This document shows, piece after piece, positions 1-10,301 of a stretch of 64,000 bases of DNA (position 1 is the first letter of the stretch; each line of letters starts with the position of its first letter). This DNA comes from Pisaster brevispinus. Lineage: Eukaryota > Echinodermata > Asteroidea > Forcipulatida > Asteriidae. Location of the stretch: assembly GCA_023634235.1 (NCBI GenBank), contig JAMKCF010000149.1, positions 1-64,000 of the forward strand, given 5' to 3'. The notes beneath the pieces were generated by a model, which was not told where the DNA came from, ran no database searches, and saw only the letters and a program-made list of their open reading frames with translations. A program made the translations under genes and the position numbers.

Positions 1-400
1 CGGTACAAAGATGGTGCACATCGGCCCAAAAAGGCTAATTTTCGGGTGCAGTGATATTCAAGGCACACTCAGGTACAAATTTCGTCTCTCTGGCATTTCT
101 TGTTCATGAGTTATTCTCGAACTGAGCTCGGGTGTTGTTTCAAATCATTCTTCGGATGGACATGTCTTGCCTTTGTTGTTGCTCGGCCCCGGCGCGTGAG
201 CTAATTTGCCGATGGTTGTAGCCCTATTCCGGGGCCACTCGCCCCGCCTAGAAAATCGTCAGAGACACGGATCCACGACGAGGTGAGAGCCCTGAATGGT
301 GGCTTTCCAGTGGTGGAAAATTTGTGCAAATCCGATCTTGTTATGGGTGTGATTTGACCCTCATTGTAATTTATTTCGTTTCTTCTTTTTGTGTATGCAG
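1..400 (+). repeat. Partial satellite unit at the left window edge
   Basis: The window opens inside the exon-like segment, about 79 nt after where a unit would start, and runs to the acceptor-like AG at 399-400. The alleles are GGG, ATT and TTG at the three linked sites near 44, 94 and 101. It carries GTGAGCTA instead of GTGGGCTA at 196-203 and an A-for-G change in the hairpin block (CCACTCG near 236). The truncation is caused by the window boundary, not by biology. Confidence 0.97.
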
Positions 401-1619
401 CTCCCCCCTCTGTGTACAAAAATCCCACTGAAGATGCTTTTGAAGCGCTTTCGGAGTGTCCCCGCCTGCAGGCCATTTCCGGTACAAAGATGGTGCACAT
501 CGGCCCAAAAAGGCTAATTTTCGAGTGCAGTTATATTCAAGGCAAACTCAGGTACAAATTTCGTCTCTCTGGCGTTTCTAGTTCATGAGTTATTCTCGAA
601 CTGAGCTCGGGTGTTGTTTCAAATCATTCTTCGGATGGACATGTCTTGCCTTTGTTGTTGCTCGGCCCCTGCGCGTGGGCTAATTTGCCGGTGGTTGTAG
701 CCCTATTCCGGGGCCGCTCGCCCCGCCTAGAAAATCGTCAGAGACACGGATCCACGACGAGGTGAGAGCCCTGAATGGTGGCTTTCCAGTGGTGGAAAAC
801 TTGTGCAAATCCGATCTTGTTATGGGTGTGATTTGACCCTCATTGTTATTTATTTCGTTTCTTCTTTTTGTGTGTGCAGCTCCCCCCTCTGTGTACAAAA
901 ATCCCACTGAAGATGCTTTTGAAGCGCTTTCGGAGTGTCCCCGCCTGCAGGCCATTTCCGGTACAAAGATGGTGCACATCGGCCCAAAAAGGCTAATTTT
1001 CGTGTGCAGTGATATTCAAGGCACACTCAGGTACAAATTTCGTCTCTCTGGCATTTCTAGTTCATGAGTTATTCTCGAACTGAGCTCGGGTGTTGTTTCA
1101 AATCATTCTTCGGATGGACATGTCTTGCCTTTGTTGTTGCTCGGCCCGGCGCGTGGGCTAATTTGCCGGTGGTTGTAGCCCTATTCCGGGGCCGCTCGCC
1201 CCGCCTAGAAAATCGTCAGAGACACGGATCCACGACGAGGTGAGAGCCCTGAATGGTGGCTTTCCAGTAGTGGAAAACTTGTGCAAATCCGATCTTGTTA
1301 TGGGTGTGATTTGACCCTCATTGTAATTTATTTCGTTTCTTCTTTTTGTGTGTGCAGCTCCCCCCTCTGTGTACAAAAATCCCACTGAAGATGCTTTTGA
1401 AGCGCTTTCGGAGTGTCCCCGCCTGCAGGCCATTTCCGGTACAAAGATGGTGCACATCGGCCCAAAAAGGCTAATTTTCGTGTGCAGTGATATTCAAGGC
1501 ACACTCAGGTACAAATTTCGTCTCTCTGGCGTTTCTAGTTCATGAGTTATTCTCGAACTGAGCTCGGGTGTTGTTTCAAATCATTCTTCGGATGGACATG
1601 TCTTGCCTTTGTTGTTGCT

Positions 1620-1673
1620 CGGCCCCGGCGCGTGGGCTAATTTGCCGGTGGTTGTAGCCCTATTCCGGGGCCG
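1620..1673. other. Nested 54-nt inverted repeat (9-bp outer stem, 6-bp inner stem), one per unit
   Basis: CGGCCCCGG at 1620-1628 is the exact reverse complement of CCGGGGCCG at 1665-1673. Inside it GGGCTA (1634-1639) is the reverse complement of TAGCCC (1655-1660), leaving a 5/4-nt internal loop and a 15-nt apical loop. The same arrangement occurs in almost every unit. Such an element could form a cruciform in DNA or a stable hairpin in either-strand RNA. Arm changes exist in single or few copies: 670, 2100, 12162, 18868, 35673, 39985 and 50043. None has a matching change in the partner arm, so selection for base pairing is not shown. Confidence 0.75.
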
Positions 1674-1682
1674 CTCGCCCCG
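1666..1682. other. Competing 6-bp G+C hairpin overlapping the nested stem
   Basis: CGGGGC (1666-1671), loop CGCTC, then GCCCCG (1677-1682) form a perfect stem. Its left arm is part of the right arm of the 54-nt structure, so the two folds exclude each other. The one 5-bp insertion in the array (near 10297) falls in this loop and leaves the stem intact. Copies near 19879 and 20358 have GCCTCG in the right arm, which weakens the stem to a G-T pair. No function is implied by the sequence alone. Confidence 0.65.
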
Positions 1683-1718
1683 CCTAGAAAATCGTCAGAG
1701 ACACGGATCCACGACGAG

Positions 1719-1836
1719 GTGAGAGCCCTGAATGGTGGCTTTCCAGTGGTGGAAAACTTGTGCAAATCCGATCTTGTTATGGGTGTGATTTGACCCTCAT
1801 TGTAATTTATTTCGTTTCTTCTTTTTGTGTGTGCAG
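1719..1836 (+). other. Intron-like 118-nt segment (representative of every unit)
   Basis: The segment begins GTGAGAG after ACGAG, a good match to the spliceosomal donor consensus AG|GTRAGT. It ends in a T-rich run followed by TGTGTGTGCAG. Branch-point candidates matching yUnAy are CTCAT at 1796-1800 (A is 37 nt from the AG) and TTGAC at 1790-1794 (43 nt). Length, pyrimidine tract and branch distance are all those of a functional U2-type intron, and plants often have introns this short. Donor and acceptor dinucleotides appear intact in all copies I read, even where the tract changes length (477-bp copies near 16675 and 17631; longer T runs near 57380, 58820, 60256 and 62172). Overall identity is so high that this conservation proves little alone. 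Whether the array is transcribed or spliced is unknown. Confidence 0.5.
1740..1755. other. Perfect 6-bp inverted repeat TTTCCA-GTGG-TGGAAA in the intron-like part
   Basis: TTTCCA and TGGAAA flank a 4-nt loop about 20 nt after the donor-like site. It recurs in nearly every unit. The known variants I saw here mostly change the loop (GTAG at 1269 and 3185, GTTG near 9410) and keep the stem. The element is short enough to be chance, but it is the third stem in one 479-bp unit. Confidence 0.6.
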
Positions 1837-1987
1837 CTCCCCCCTCTGTGTACAAAAATCCCACTGAAGATGCTTTTGAAGCGCTTTCGGAGTGTCCCCG
1901 CCTGCAGGCCATTTCCGGTACAAAGATGGTGCACATCGGCCCAAAAAGGCTAATTTTCGGGTGCAGTGATATTCAAGGCACACTCAG
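1837..1987 (+). pseudogene. Exon-like 151-nt segment with open frame (representative of every unit)
   Basis: The segment lies between an acceptor-like TGTGTGTGCAG and a donor-like CAG|GTAC. One frame is open throughout and runs on to a TGA 37 nt past the donor; it reads APPSVYKNPTEDAFEALSEC at its start. I do not recognise the protein and see no known domain. The open frame seen in the DNA would need a GTG start, because no in-frame ATG precedes it. 151 is not divisible by three, so joining successive copies would shift the frame. The common linked polymorphisms change residues (Val/Gly, Val/Ile, Ser/Cys), and some copies carry frameshifts in the segment (for example near 7650, 31102 and 58944). 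This argues against current protein selection. The simplest reading is a fossil exon amplified as satellite. A chance open frame is the alternative. Confidence 0.45.
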
Positions 1988-2315
1988 GTACAAATTTCGT
2001 CTCTCTGGCATTTCTTGTTCATGAGTTATTCTCGAACTGAGCTCGGGTGTTGTTTCAAATCATTCTTCGGATGGACATGTCTTGCCTTTGTTGTTGCTCC
2101 GCCCCGGCGCGTGGGCTAATTTGCCGGTGGTTGTAGCCCTATTCCGGGGCCGCTCGCCCCGCCTAGAAAATCGTCAGAGACACGGATCCACGACGAGGTG
2201 AGAGCCCTGAATGGTGGCTTTCCAGTGGTGGAAAACTTGTGCAAATCCGATCTTGTTATGGGTGTGATTTGACCCTCATTGTAATTTATTTCGTTTCTTC
2301 TTTTTGTGTGTGCAG
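1837..2315 (+). repeat. Representative 479-bp satellite unit
   Basis: This full unit is phased from the base after one acceptor-like AG to the next acceptor-like AG. Order inside it: exon-like segment 1837-1987; a donor-like CAG|GTAC at 1987/1988; a featureless stretch of about 90 nt running through the SacI site; the G+C-rich hairpin block; the BamHI site; a second donor-like GAG|GTGAGA at 2197/2198; and the intron-like segment to 2315. The phase is arbitrary because the array has no visible end. The heptamer GTACAAA occurs three times per unit at about 68- and 70-bp spacing (for example 414, 482 and 552 in the first copies). The bases around these heptamers are not otherwise alike, so an internal subrepeat origin is only weakly suggested. 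Confidence 0.95.
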
Positions 2316-4228
2316 CTCCCCCCTCTGTGTACAAAAATCCCACTGAAGATGCTTTTGAAGCGCTTTCGGAGTGTCCCCGCCTGCAGGCCATTTCCGGTAC
2401 AAAGATGGTGCACATCGGCCCAAAAAGGCTAATTTTCGTGTGCAGTGATATTCAAGGCACACTCAGGTACAAATTTCGTCTCTCTGGCGTTTCTAGTTCA
2501 TGAGTTATTCTCGAACTGAGCTCGGGTGTTGTTTCAAATCATTCTTCGGATTGACATGTCTTGCCTTTGTTGTTGCTCGGCCCCGGCGCGTGGGCTAATT
2601 TGCCGGTGGTTGTAGCCCTATTCCGGGGCCGCTCGCCCCGCCTAGAAAATCGTCAGAGACACGGATCCACGACGAGGTGAGAGCCCTGAATGGTGGCTTT
2701 CCAGTGGTGGAAAACTTGTGCAAATCCGATCTTGTTATGGGTGTGATTTGACCCTCATTGTAATTTATTTCGTTTCTTCTTTTTGTGTGTGCAGCTCCCC
2801 CCTCTGTGTACAAAAATCCCACTGAAGATGCTTTTGAAGCGCTTTCGGAGTGTCCCCGCCTGCAGGCCATTTCCGGTACAAAGATGGTGCACATCGGCCC
2901 AAAAAGGCTAATTTTCGTGTGCAGTGATATTCAAGGCACACTCAGGTACAAATTTCGTCTCTCTGGCGTTTCTAGTTCATGAGTTATTCTCGAACTGAGC
3001 TCGGGTGTTGTTTCAAATCATTCTTCGGATTGACATGTCTTGCCTTTGTTGTTGCTCGGCCCCGGCGCGTGGGCTAATTTGCCGGTGGTTGTAGCCCTAT
3101 TCCGGGGCCGCTCGCCCCGCCTAGAAAATCGTCAGAGACACGGATCCACGACGAGGTGAGAGCCCTGAATGGTGGCTTTCCAGTAGTGGAAAACTTGTGC
3201 AAATCCGATCTTGTTATGGGTGTGATTTGACCCTCATTGTAATTTATTTCGTTTCTTCTTTTTGTGTGTGCAGCTCCCCCCTCTGTGTACAAAAATCCCA
3301 CTGAAGATGCTTTTGAAGCGCTTTCGGAGTGTCCCCGCCTGCAGGCCATTTCCGGTACAAAGATGGTGCACATCGGCCCAAAAAGGCTAATTTTCGTGTG
3401 CAGTGATATTCAAGGCACACTCAGGTACAAATTTCGTCTCTCTGGCGTTTCTAGTTCATGAGTTATTCTCGAACTGAGCTCGGGTGTTGTTTCAAATCAT
3501 TCTTCGGATGGACATGTCTTGCCTTTGTTGTTGCTCGGCCCCGGCGCGTGGGCTAATTTGCCGGTGGTTGTAGCCCTATTCCGGGGCCGCTCGCCCCGCC
3601 TAGAAAATCGTCAGAGACACGGATCCACGACGAGGTGAGAGCCCTGAATGGTGGCTTTCCAGTGGTGGAAAACTTGTGCAAATCCGATCTTGTTATGGGT
3701 GTGATTTGACCCTCATTGTAATTTATTTCGTTTCTTCTTTTTGTGTGTGCAGCTCCCCCCTCTGTGTACAAAAATCCCACTGAAGATGCTTTTGAAGCGC
3801 TTTCGGAGTGTCCCCGCCTGCAGGCCATTTCCGGTACAAAGATGGTGCACATCGGCCCAAAAAGGCTAATTTTCGGGTGCAGTGATATTCAAGGCACACT
3901 CAGGTACAAATTTCGTCTCTCTGGCATTTCTTGTTCATGAGTTATTCTCGAACTGAGCTCGGGTGTTGTTTCAAATCATTCTTCGGATGGACATGTCTTG
4001 CCTTTGTTGTTGCTCGGCCCCGGCGCGTGGGCTAATTTGCCGGTGGTTGTAGCCCTATTCCGGGGCCGCTCGCCCCGCCTAGAAAATCGTCAGAGACACG
4101 GATCCACGACGAGGTGAGAGCCCTGAATGGTGGCTTTCCAGTGGTGGAAAACTTGTGCAAATCCGATCTTGTTATGGGTGTGATTTGACCCTCATTGTAA
4201 TTTATTTCGTTTCTTCTTTTTGTGTGTG

Positions 4229-5187
4229 CAGCTCCCCCCTCTGTGTACAAAAATCCCACTGAAGATGCTTTTGAAGCGCTTTCGGAGTGTCCCCGCCTGC
4301 AGGCCATTTCCGGTACAAAGATGGTGCACATCGGCCCCAAAAGGCTAATTTTCGTGTGCAGTGATATTCAAGGCACACTCAGGTACAAATTTCGTCTCTC
4401 TGGCGTTTCTAGTTCATGAGTTATTCTCGAACTGAGCTCGGGTGTTGTTTCAAATCATTCTTCGGATGGACATGTCTTGCCTTTGTTGTTGCTCGGCCCC
4501 GGCGTGTGGGCTAATTTGCCGGTGGTTGTAGCCCTATTCCGGGGCCGCTCGCCCCGCCTAGAAAATCGTCAGAGACACGGATCCACGACGAGGTGAGAGC
4601 CCTGAATGGTGGCTTTCCAGTGGTGGAAAACTTGTGCAAATCCGATCTTGTTATGGGTGTGATTTGACCCTCATTGTAATTTATTTCGTTTCTTCTTTTT
4701 GTGTGTGCAGCTCCCCCCTCTGTGTACAAAAATCCCACTGAAGATGCTTTTGAAGCGCTTTCGGAGTGTCCCCGCCTGCAGGCCATTTCCGGTACAAAGA
4801 TGGTGCACATCGGCCCAAAAAGGCTAATTTTCGTGTGCAGTGATATTCGTGGCACACTCAGGTACAAATTTCGTCTCTCTGGCGTTTCTAGTTCATGAGT
4901 TATTCTCGAACTGAGCTCGGGTGTTGTTTCAAATCATTCTTCGGATGGACATGTCTTGCCTTTGTTGTTGCTCGGCCCCGGCGCGTGGGCTAATTTGCCG
5001 GTGGTTGTAGCCCTATTCCGGGGCCGCTCGCCCCGCCTAGAAAATCGTCAGAGACACGGATCCACGACGAGGTGAGAGCCCTGAATGGTGGCTTTCCAGT
5101 GGTGGAAAACTTGTGCAAATCCGATCTTGTTATGGGTGTGATTTGACCCTCATTGTAATTTATTTCGTTTCTTCTTTTTGTGTGTGC
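4229..5187 (+). repeat. Unit pair matching a pair 95 units downstream
   Basis: GGCCCCAAAAGG (A to C at 4338) is followed in the next unit by a CAA-to-CG-starting codon change. The same pair of rare changes occurs at 49839 and 50349, about 45.5 kb away, again preceded by a GGG/ATT/TTG unit. Either a block was copied over long range or both descend from an older common block now separated by insertion of other units. Confidence 0.5.
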
Positions 5188-7095
5188 AGCTCCCCCCTCT
5201 GTGTACAAAAATCCCACTGAAGATGCTTTTGAAGCGCTTTCGGAGTGTCCCCGCCTGCAGGCCATTTCCGGTACAAAGATGGTGCACATCGGCCCAAAAA
5301 GGCTAATTTTCGGGTGCAGTGATATTCAAGGCACACTCAGGTACAAATTTCGTCTCTCTGGCATTTCTAGTTCATGAGTTATTCTCGAACTGAGCTCGGG
5401 TGTTGTTTCAAATCATTCTTCGGATGGACATGTCTTGCCTTTGTTGTTGCTCGGCCCCGGCGCGTGGGCTAATTTGCCGGTGGTTGTAGCCCTATTCCGG
5501 GGCCGCTCGCCCCGCCTAGAAAATCGTCAGAGACACGGATCCACAACGAGGTGAGAGCCCTGAATGGTGGCTTTCCAGTGGTGGAAAACTTGTGCAAATC
5601 CGATCTTGTTATGGGTGTGATTTGACCCTCATTGTAATTTATTTCGTTTCTTCTTTTTGTGTGTGCAGCTCCCCCCTCTGTGTACAAAAATCCCACTGAA
5701 GATGCTTTTGAAGCGCTTTCGGAGTGTCCCCGCCTGCAGGCCATTTCCGGTACAAAGATGGTGCACATCGGCCCAAAAAGGCTAATTTTCGTGTGCAGTG
5801 ATATTCGAGGCACACTCAGGTACAAATTTCGTCTCTCTGGCGTTTCTAGTTCATGAGTTATTCTCGAACTGAGCTCGGGTGTTGTTTCAAATCATTCTTC
5901 GGATGGACATGTCTTGCCTTTGTTGTTGCTCGGCCCCGGCGCGTGGGCTAATTTGCCGGTGGTTGTAGCCCTATTCCGGGGCCGCTCGCCCCGCCTAGAA
6001 AATCGTCAGAGACACGGATCCACGACGAGGTGAGAGCCCTGAATGGTGGCTTTCCAGTGGTGGAAAACTTGTGCAAATCCGATCTTGTTATGGGTGTGAT
6101 TTGACCCTCATTGTAATTTATTTCGTTTCTTCTTTTTGTGTGTGCAGCTCCCCCCTCTGTGTACAAAAATCCCACTGAAGATGCTTTTGAAGCGCTTTCG
6201 GAGTGTCCCCGCCTGCAGGCCATTTCCGGTACAAAGATGGTGCACATCGGCCCAAAAAGGCTAATTTTCGGGTGCAGTGATATTCAAGGCACACTCAGGT
6301 ACAAATTTCGTCTCTCTGGCATTTCTAGTTCATGAGTTATTCTCGAACTGAGCTCGGGTGTTGTTTCAAATCATTCTTCGGATGGACATGTCTTGCCTTT
6401 GTTGTTGCTCGGCCCCGGCGCGTGGGCTAATTTGCCGGTGGTTGTAGCCCTATTCCGGGGCCGCTCGCCCCGCCTAGAAAATCGTCAGAGACACGGATCC
6501 ACAACGAGGTGAGAGCCCTGAATGGTGGCTTTCCAGTGGTGGAAAACTTGTGCAAATCCGATCTTGTTATGGGTGTGATTTGACCCTCATTGTAATTTAT
6601 TTCGTTTCTTCTTTTTGTGTGTGCAGCTCCCCCCTCTGTGTACAAAAATCCCACTGAAGATGCTTTTGAAGCGCTTTCGGAGTGTCCCCGCCTGCAGGCC
6701 ATTTCCGGTACAAAGATGGTGCACATCGGCCCAAAAAGGCTAATGTTCGTGTGCAGTGATATTCAAGGCACACTCAGGTACAAATTTCGTCTCTCTGGCG
6801 TTTCTAGTTCATGAGTTATTCTCGAACTGAGCTCGGGTGTTGTTTCAAATCATTCTTCGGATGGACATGTCTTGCCTTTGTTGTTGCTCGGCCCCGGCGC
6901 GTGGGCTAATTTGCCGGTGGTTGTAGCCCTATTCCGGGGCCGCTCGCCCCGCCTACAAAATCGTCAGAGACACGGATCCACGACGAGGTGAGAGCCCTGA
7001 ATGGTGGCTTTCCAGTGGTGGAAAACTTGTGCAAATCCGATCTTGTTATGGGTGTGATTTGACCCTCATTGAATTTATTTCGTTTCTTCTTTTTG
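5180..7095 (+). repeat. 2-unit higher-order repeat (958 bp)
   Basis: GGG/ATT/TAG units alternate with GTG/GTT/TAG units for two periods. The CCACAACG variant at 5545 recurs at 6503, 958 bp later. The preceding pair has the same alternation, and the GTG units near 4848 and 5806 share a CAA-to-CG-starting codon change (ATTCGTGG, ATTCGAGG), which suggests the block may begin near 4.7 kb. Confidence 0.6.
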
Positions 7096-7660
7096 TGTGT
7101 GCAGCTCCCCCCTCTGTGTACAAAAATCCCACTGAAGATGCTTTTGAAGCGCTTTCGGAGTGTCCCCGCCTGCAGGCCATTTCCGGTACAAAGATGGTGC
7201 ACATCGGCCCAAAAAGGCTAATTTTCGTGTGCAGTGATATTCAAGGCACACTCAGGTACAAATTTCGTCTCTCTGGCGTTTCTAGTTCATGAGTTATTCT
7301 CGAACTGAGCTCGGGTGTTGTTTCAAATCATTCTTCGGATGGACATGTCTTGCCTTTGTTGTTGCTCGGCCCCGGCGCGTGGGCTAATTTGCCGGTGGTT
7401 GTAGCCCTATTCCGGGGCCGCTCGCCCCGCCTAGAAAATCGTCAGAGACACGGATCCACGACGAGGTGAGAGCCCTGAATGGTGGCTTTCCAGTGGTGGA
7501 AAACTTGTGCAAATCCGATCTTGTTATGGGTGTGATTTGACCCTCATTGTAATTTATTTCGTTTCTTCTTTTTGTGTGTGCAGCTCCCCCCTCTGTGTAC
7601 AAAAATCCTACTGAAGATGCTTTTGAAGCGCTTTCGGAGTGTCCCCGCTGCAGGCAATTT
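7069..7660 (+). repeat. Segment sharing rare variants with a segment 12 units downstream
   Basis: A one-base deletion (CATTGAATTT instead of CATTGTAATTT, near 7071) and GCAGGCAATTT (near 7650) in consecutive units recur near 12822 and 13405, 5,751 bp away at the first marker. Adjacent units do not match, so only about 1-2 units were exchanged or copied. The first of these units also lost a base in GTCCCCGCTGCAGG, which its partner lacks. Confidence 0.6.
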
Positions 7661-10296
7661 CCGGTACAAAGATGGTGCACATCGGCCCAAAAAGGCTAAT
7701 TTTCGGGTGCAGTGATATTCAAGGCACACTCAGGTACAAATTTCGTCTCTCTGGCATTTCTTGTTCATGAGTTATTCTCGAACTGAGCTCGGGTGTTGTT
7801 TCAAATCATTCTTCGGATGGACATGCCTTGCCTTTGTTGTTGCTCGGCCCCGGCGCGTGGGCTAATTTGCCGGTGGTTGTAGCCCTATTCCGGGGCTGCT
7901 CGCCCCGCCTAGAAAATCGTCAGAGACACGGATCCACGACGAGGTGAGAGCCCTGAATGGTGGCTTTCCAGTGGTGGAAAACTTGTGCAAATCCGATCTT
8001 GTTATGGGTGTGATTTGACCCTCATTGTAATTTATTTCGTTTCTTCTTTTTGTGTGTGCAGCTCCCCCCTCTGTGTACAAAAATCCCACTGAAGATGCTT
8101 TTGAAGCGCTTTCGGAGTGTCCCCGCCTGCAGGCCATTTCCGGTACAAAGATGGTGCAAATCGGCCCAAAAAGGCTAATTTTCGTGTGCAGTGATATTCG
8201 AGGCACACTCAGGTACAAATTTCGTCTCTCTGGCGTTTCTAGTTCATGAGTTATTCTCGAACTGAGCTCGGGTGTTGTTTCAAATCATTCTTCGGATGGA
8301 CATGTCTTGCCTTTGTTGTTGCTCGGCCCCGGCGCGTGGGCTAATTTGCCGGTGGTTGTAGCCCTATTCCGGGGCCGCTCGCCCCGCCTAGAAAATCGTC
8401 AGAGACACGGATCCACGACGAGGTGAGAGCCCTGAATGGTGGCTTTCCAGTGGTGGAAAACTTGTGCAAATCCGATCTTGTTATGGGTGTGATTTGACCC
8501 TCATTGTAATTTATTTCGTTTCTTCTTTTTGTTTGTGCAGCTCCCCCCTCTGTGTACAAAAATCCCACTGAAGATGCTTTTGAAGCGCTTTCGGAGTGTC
8601 CCCGCCTGCAGGCCATTTCCGGTACAAAGATGGTGCACATCGGCCCAAAAAGGCTAATTTTCGGGTGCAGTGATATTCAAGGCACACTCAGGTACAAATT
8701 TCGTCTCTCTGGCATTTCTAGTTCATGAGTTATTCTCGAACTGAGCTCGGGTGTTGTTTCAAATCATTCTTCGGATGGACATGTCTTGCCTTTGTTGTTG
8801 CTCGGCCCCGGCGCGTGGGCTAATTTGCCGGTGGTTGTAGCCCTGTTCCGGGGCCGCTCGCCCCGCCTAGAAAATCGTCAGAGACACGGATCCACGACGA
8901 GGTGAGAGCCCTGAATGGTGGCTTTCCAGTGGTGGAAAACTTGTGCAAATCCGATCTTGTTATGGGTGTGATTTGACCCTCATTGTAATTTATTTCGTTT
9001 CTTCTTTTTGTGTGTGCAGCTCCCCCCTCTGTGTACAAAAATCCCACTGAAGATGCTTTTGAAGCGCTTTCGGAGTGTCCCCGCCTGCAGGCCATTTCCG
9101 GTACAAAGATGGTGCACATCGGCCCAAAAAGGCTAATTTTCGTGTGCAGTGATATTCAAGGCACACTCAGGTACAAATTTCGTCTCTCTGGCGTTTCTAG
9201 TTCATGAGTTATTCTCGAACTGAGCTCGGGTGTTGTTTCAAATCATTCTTCGGATGGACATGTCTTGCCTTTGTTGTTGCTCGGCCCCGGCGCGTGGGCT
9301 AATTTGCCGGTGGTTGTAGCCCTGTTCCGGGGCCGCTCGCCCCGCCTAGAAAATCGTCAGAGACACGGATCCACAACGAGGTGAGAGCCCTGAATGGTGG
9401 CTTTCCAGTTGTGGAAAACTTGTGCAAATCCGATCTTGTTATGGGTGTGATTTGACCCTCATTGTAATTTATTTCGTTTCTTCTTTTTGTGTGTGCAGCT
9501 CCCCCCTCTGTGTACAAAAATCCCACTGAAGATGCTTTTGAAGCGCTTTCGGAGTGTCCCCGCCTGCAGGCCATTTCCGGTACAAAGATGGTGCACATCG
9601 GCCCAAAAAGGCTAATTTTCGTGTGCAGTGATATTCAAGGCACACTCAGGTACAAATTTCGTCTCTCTGGCGTTTCTAGTTCATGAGTTATTCTCGAACT
9701 GAGCTCGGGTGTTGTTTCAAATCATTCTTCGGATGGACATGTCTTGCCTTTGTTGTTGCTCGGCCCCGGCGCGTGGGCTAATTTGCCGGTGGTTGTAGCC
9801 CTATTCCGGGGCCGCTCGCCCCGCCTAGAAAATCGTCAGAGACACGGATCCACGACGAGGTGAGAGCCCTGAATAGTGGCTTTCCAGTGGTGGAAAACTT
9901 GTGCAAATCCGATCTTGTTATGGGTGTGATTTGACCCTCATTGTAATTTATTTCGTTTCTTCTTTTTGTGTGTGCAGCTCCCCCCTCTGTGTACAAAAAT
10001 CCCACTGAAGATGCTTTTGAAGCGCTTTCGGAGTGTCCCCGCCTGCAGGCCATTTCCGGTACAAAGATGGTGCACATCGGCCCAAAAAGGCTAATTTTCG
10101 TGTGCAGTGATATTCAAGGCACACTCAGGTACAAATTTCGTCTCTCTGGCGTTTCTAGTTCATGAGTTATTCTCGAACTGAGCTCGGGTGTTGTTTCAAA
10201 TCATTCTTCGGATGGACATGTCTTGCCTTTGTTGTTGCTCGGCCCCGGCGCGTGGGCTAATTTGCCGGTGGTTGTAGCCCTATTCCGGGGCCGCTC

Positions 10297-10301
10297 GGAT
10301 C
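10297..10301. other. 5-bp insertion GGATC in one unit (484-bp unit)
   Basis: This is the only insertion longer than one base that I found. GGATC is added within CCGCTCGCCCCG, inside the loop of the small G+C hairpin. The inserted bases match the start of the BamHI-site region 20-30 bp downstream, so template slippage is possible. It breaks the antisense open frame in this unit. Confidence 0.85.

Larger units (their letters stand above)
1637..1936 (-). other. Reverse-strand 99-codon open frame (representative; judged non-coding)
   Basis: An ATG-started frame of 99 codons runs antisense across the exon-like, intron-like and hairpin parts. It starts MCTIFVPEMACRRGHSESAS and ends at TAG within GCTAATTT. 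It is open in most units and shortened to 75 codons where GGATCC has become GGATCT, which makes an in-frame TAG (for example 10813, 27090, 45294 and 61580). It is frameshifted in others, for example near 7070 and at the 480-bp copies. I recognise no domain, signal peptide or membrane segment. Persistence across copies is expected from high identity and is not independent evidence of coding. I list it only because it is the longest recurrent frame and would be the likely false gene call in automated annotation. Confidence 0.2.
1..3831 (+). repeat. 4-unit higher-order repeat, two periods (about 1,916 bp each)
   Basis: The GGG/ATT/TTG haplotype recurs every fourth unit (near 44, 1959 and 3875) with three GTG-type units in between, one of them (near 1003) GTG/ATT and the first aberrant. 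A private GTAG loop variant in the intron-like hairpin lies at 1269 and 3185, exactly 1,916 bp apart. The first period also carries GTGAGCTA (199), AAAATTTG (near 319) and the one-base-shorter CGGCCCGGCG (near 1143). These three markers recur in the same order at 60.5-61.5 and partly at 62.4-63.4 kb. Confidence 0.75.

Noticed and set aside
1530..1580. Pol III B-box on the reverse strand (GTTCGAGAA) as a tRNA or SINE remnant
   Set aside because: It matches 8 of 9 positions of GWTCRANNC but has no convincing A-box upstream and no tRNA fold.
1620..1690. Rho-independent terminator or riboswitch from the competing G+C hairpins
   Set aside because: No U-run follows the hairpin, no gene follows it, and the context is a eukaryotic-type satellite.
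1861..1895. Hammerhead ribozyme, common in satellites
   Set aside because: CTGAAGA fits the CUGANGA box and GCTT-TTG-AAGC could be stem II, but the required GAAA after stem II is absent and the flanks do not form stems I and III.
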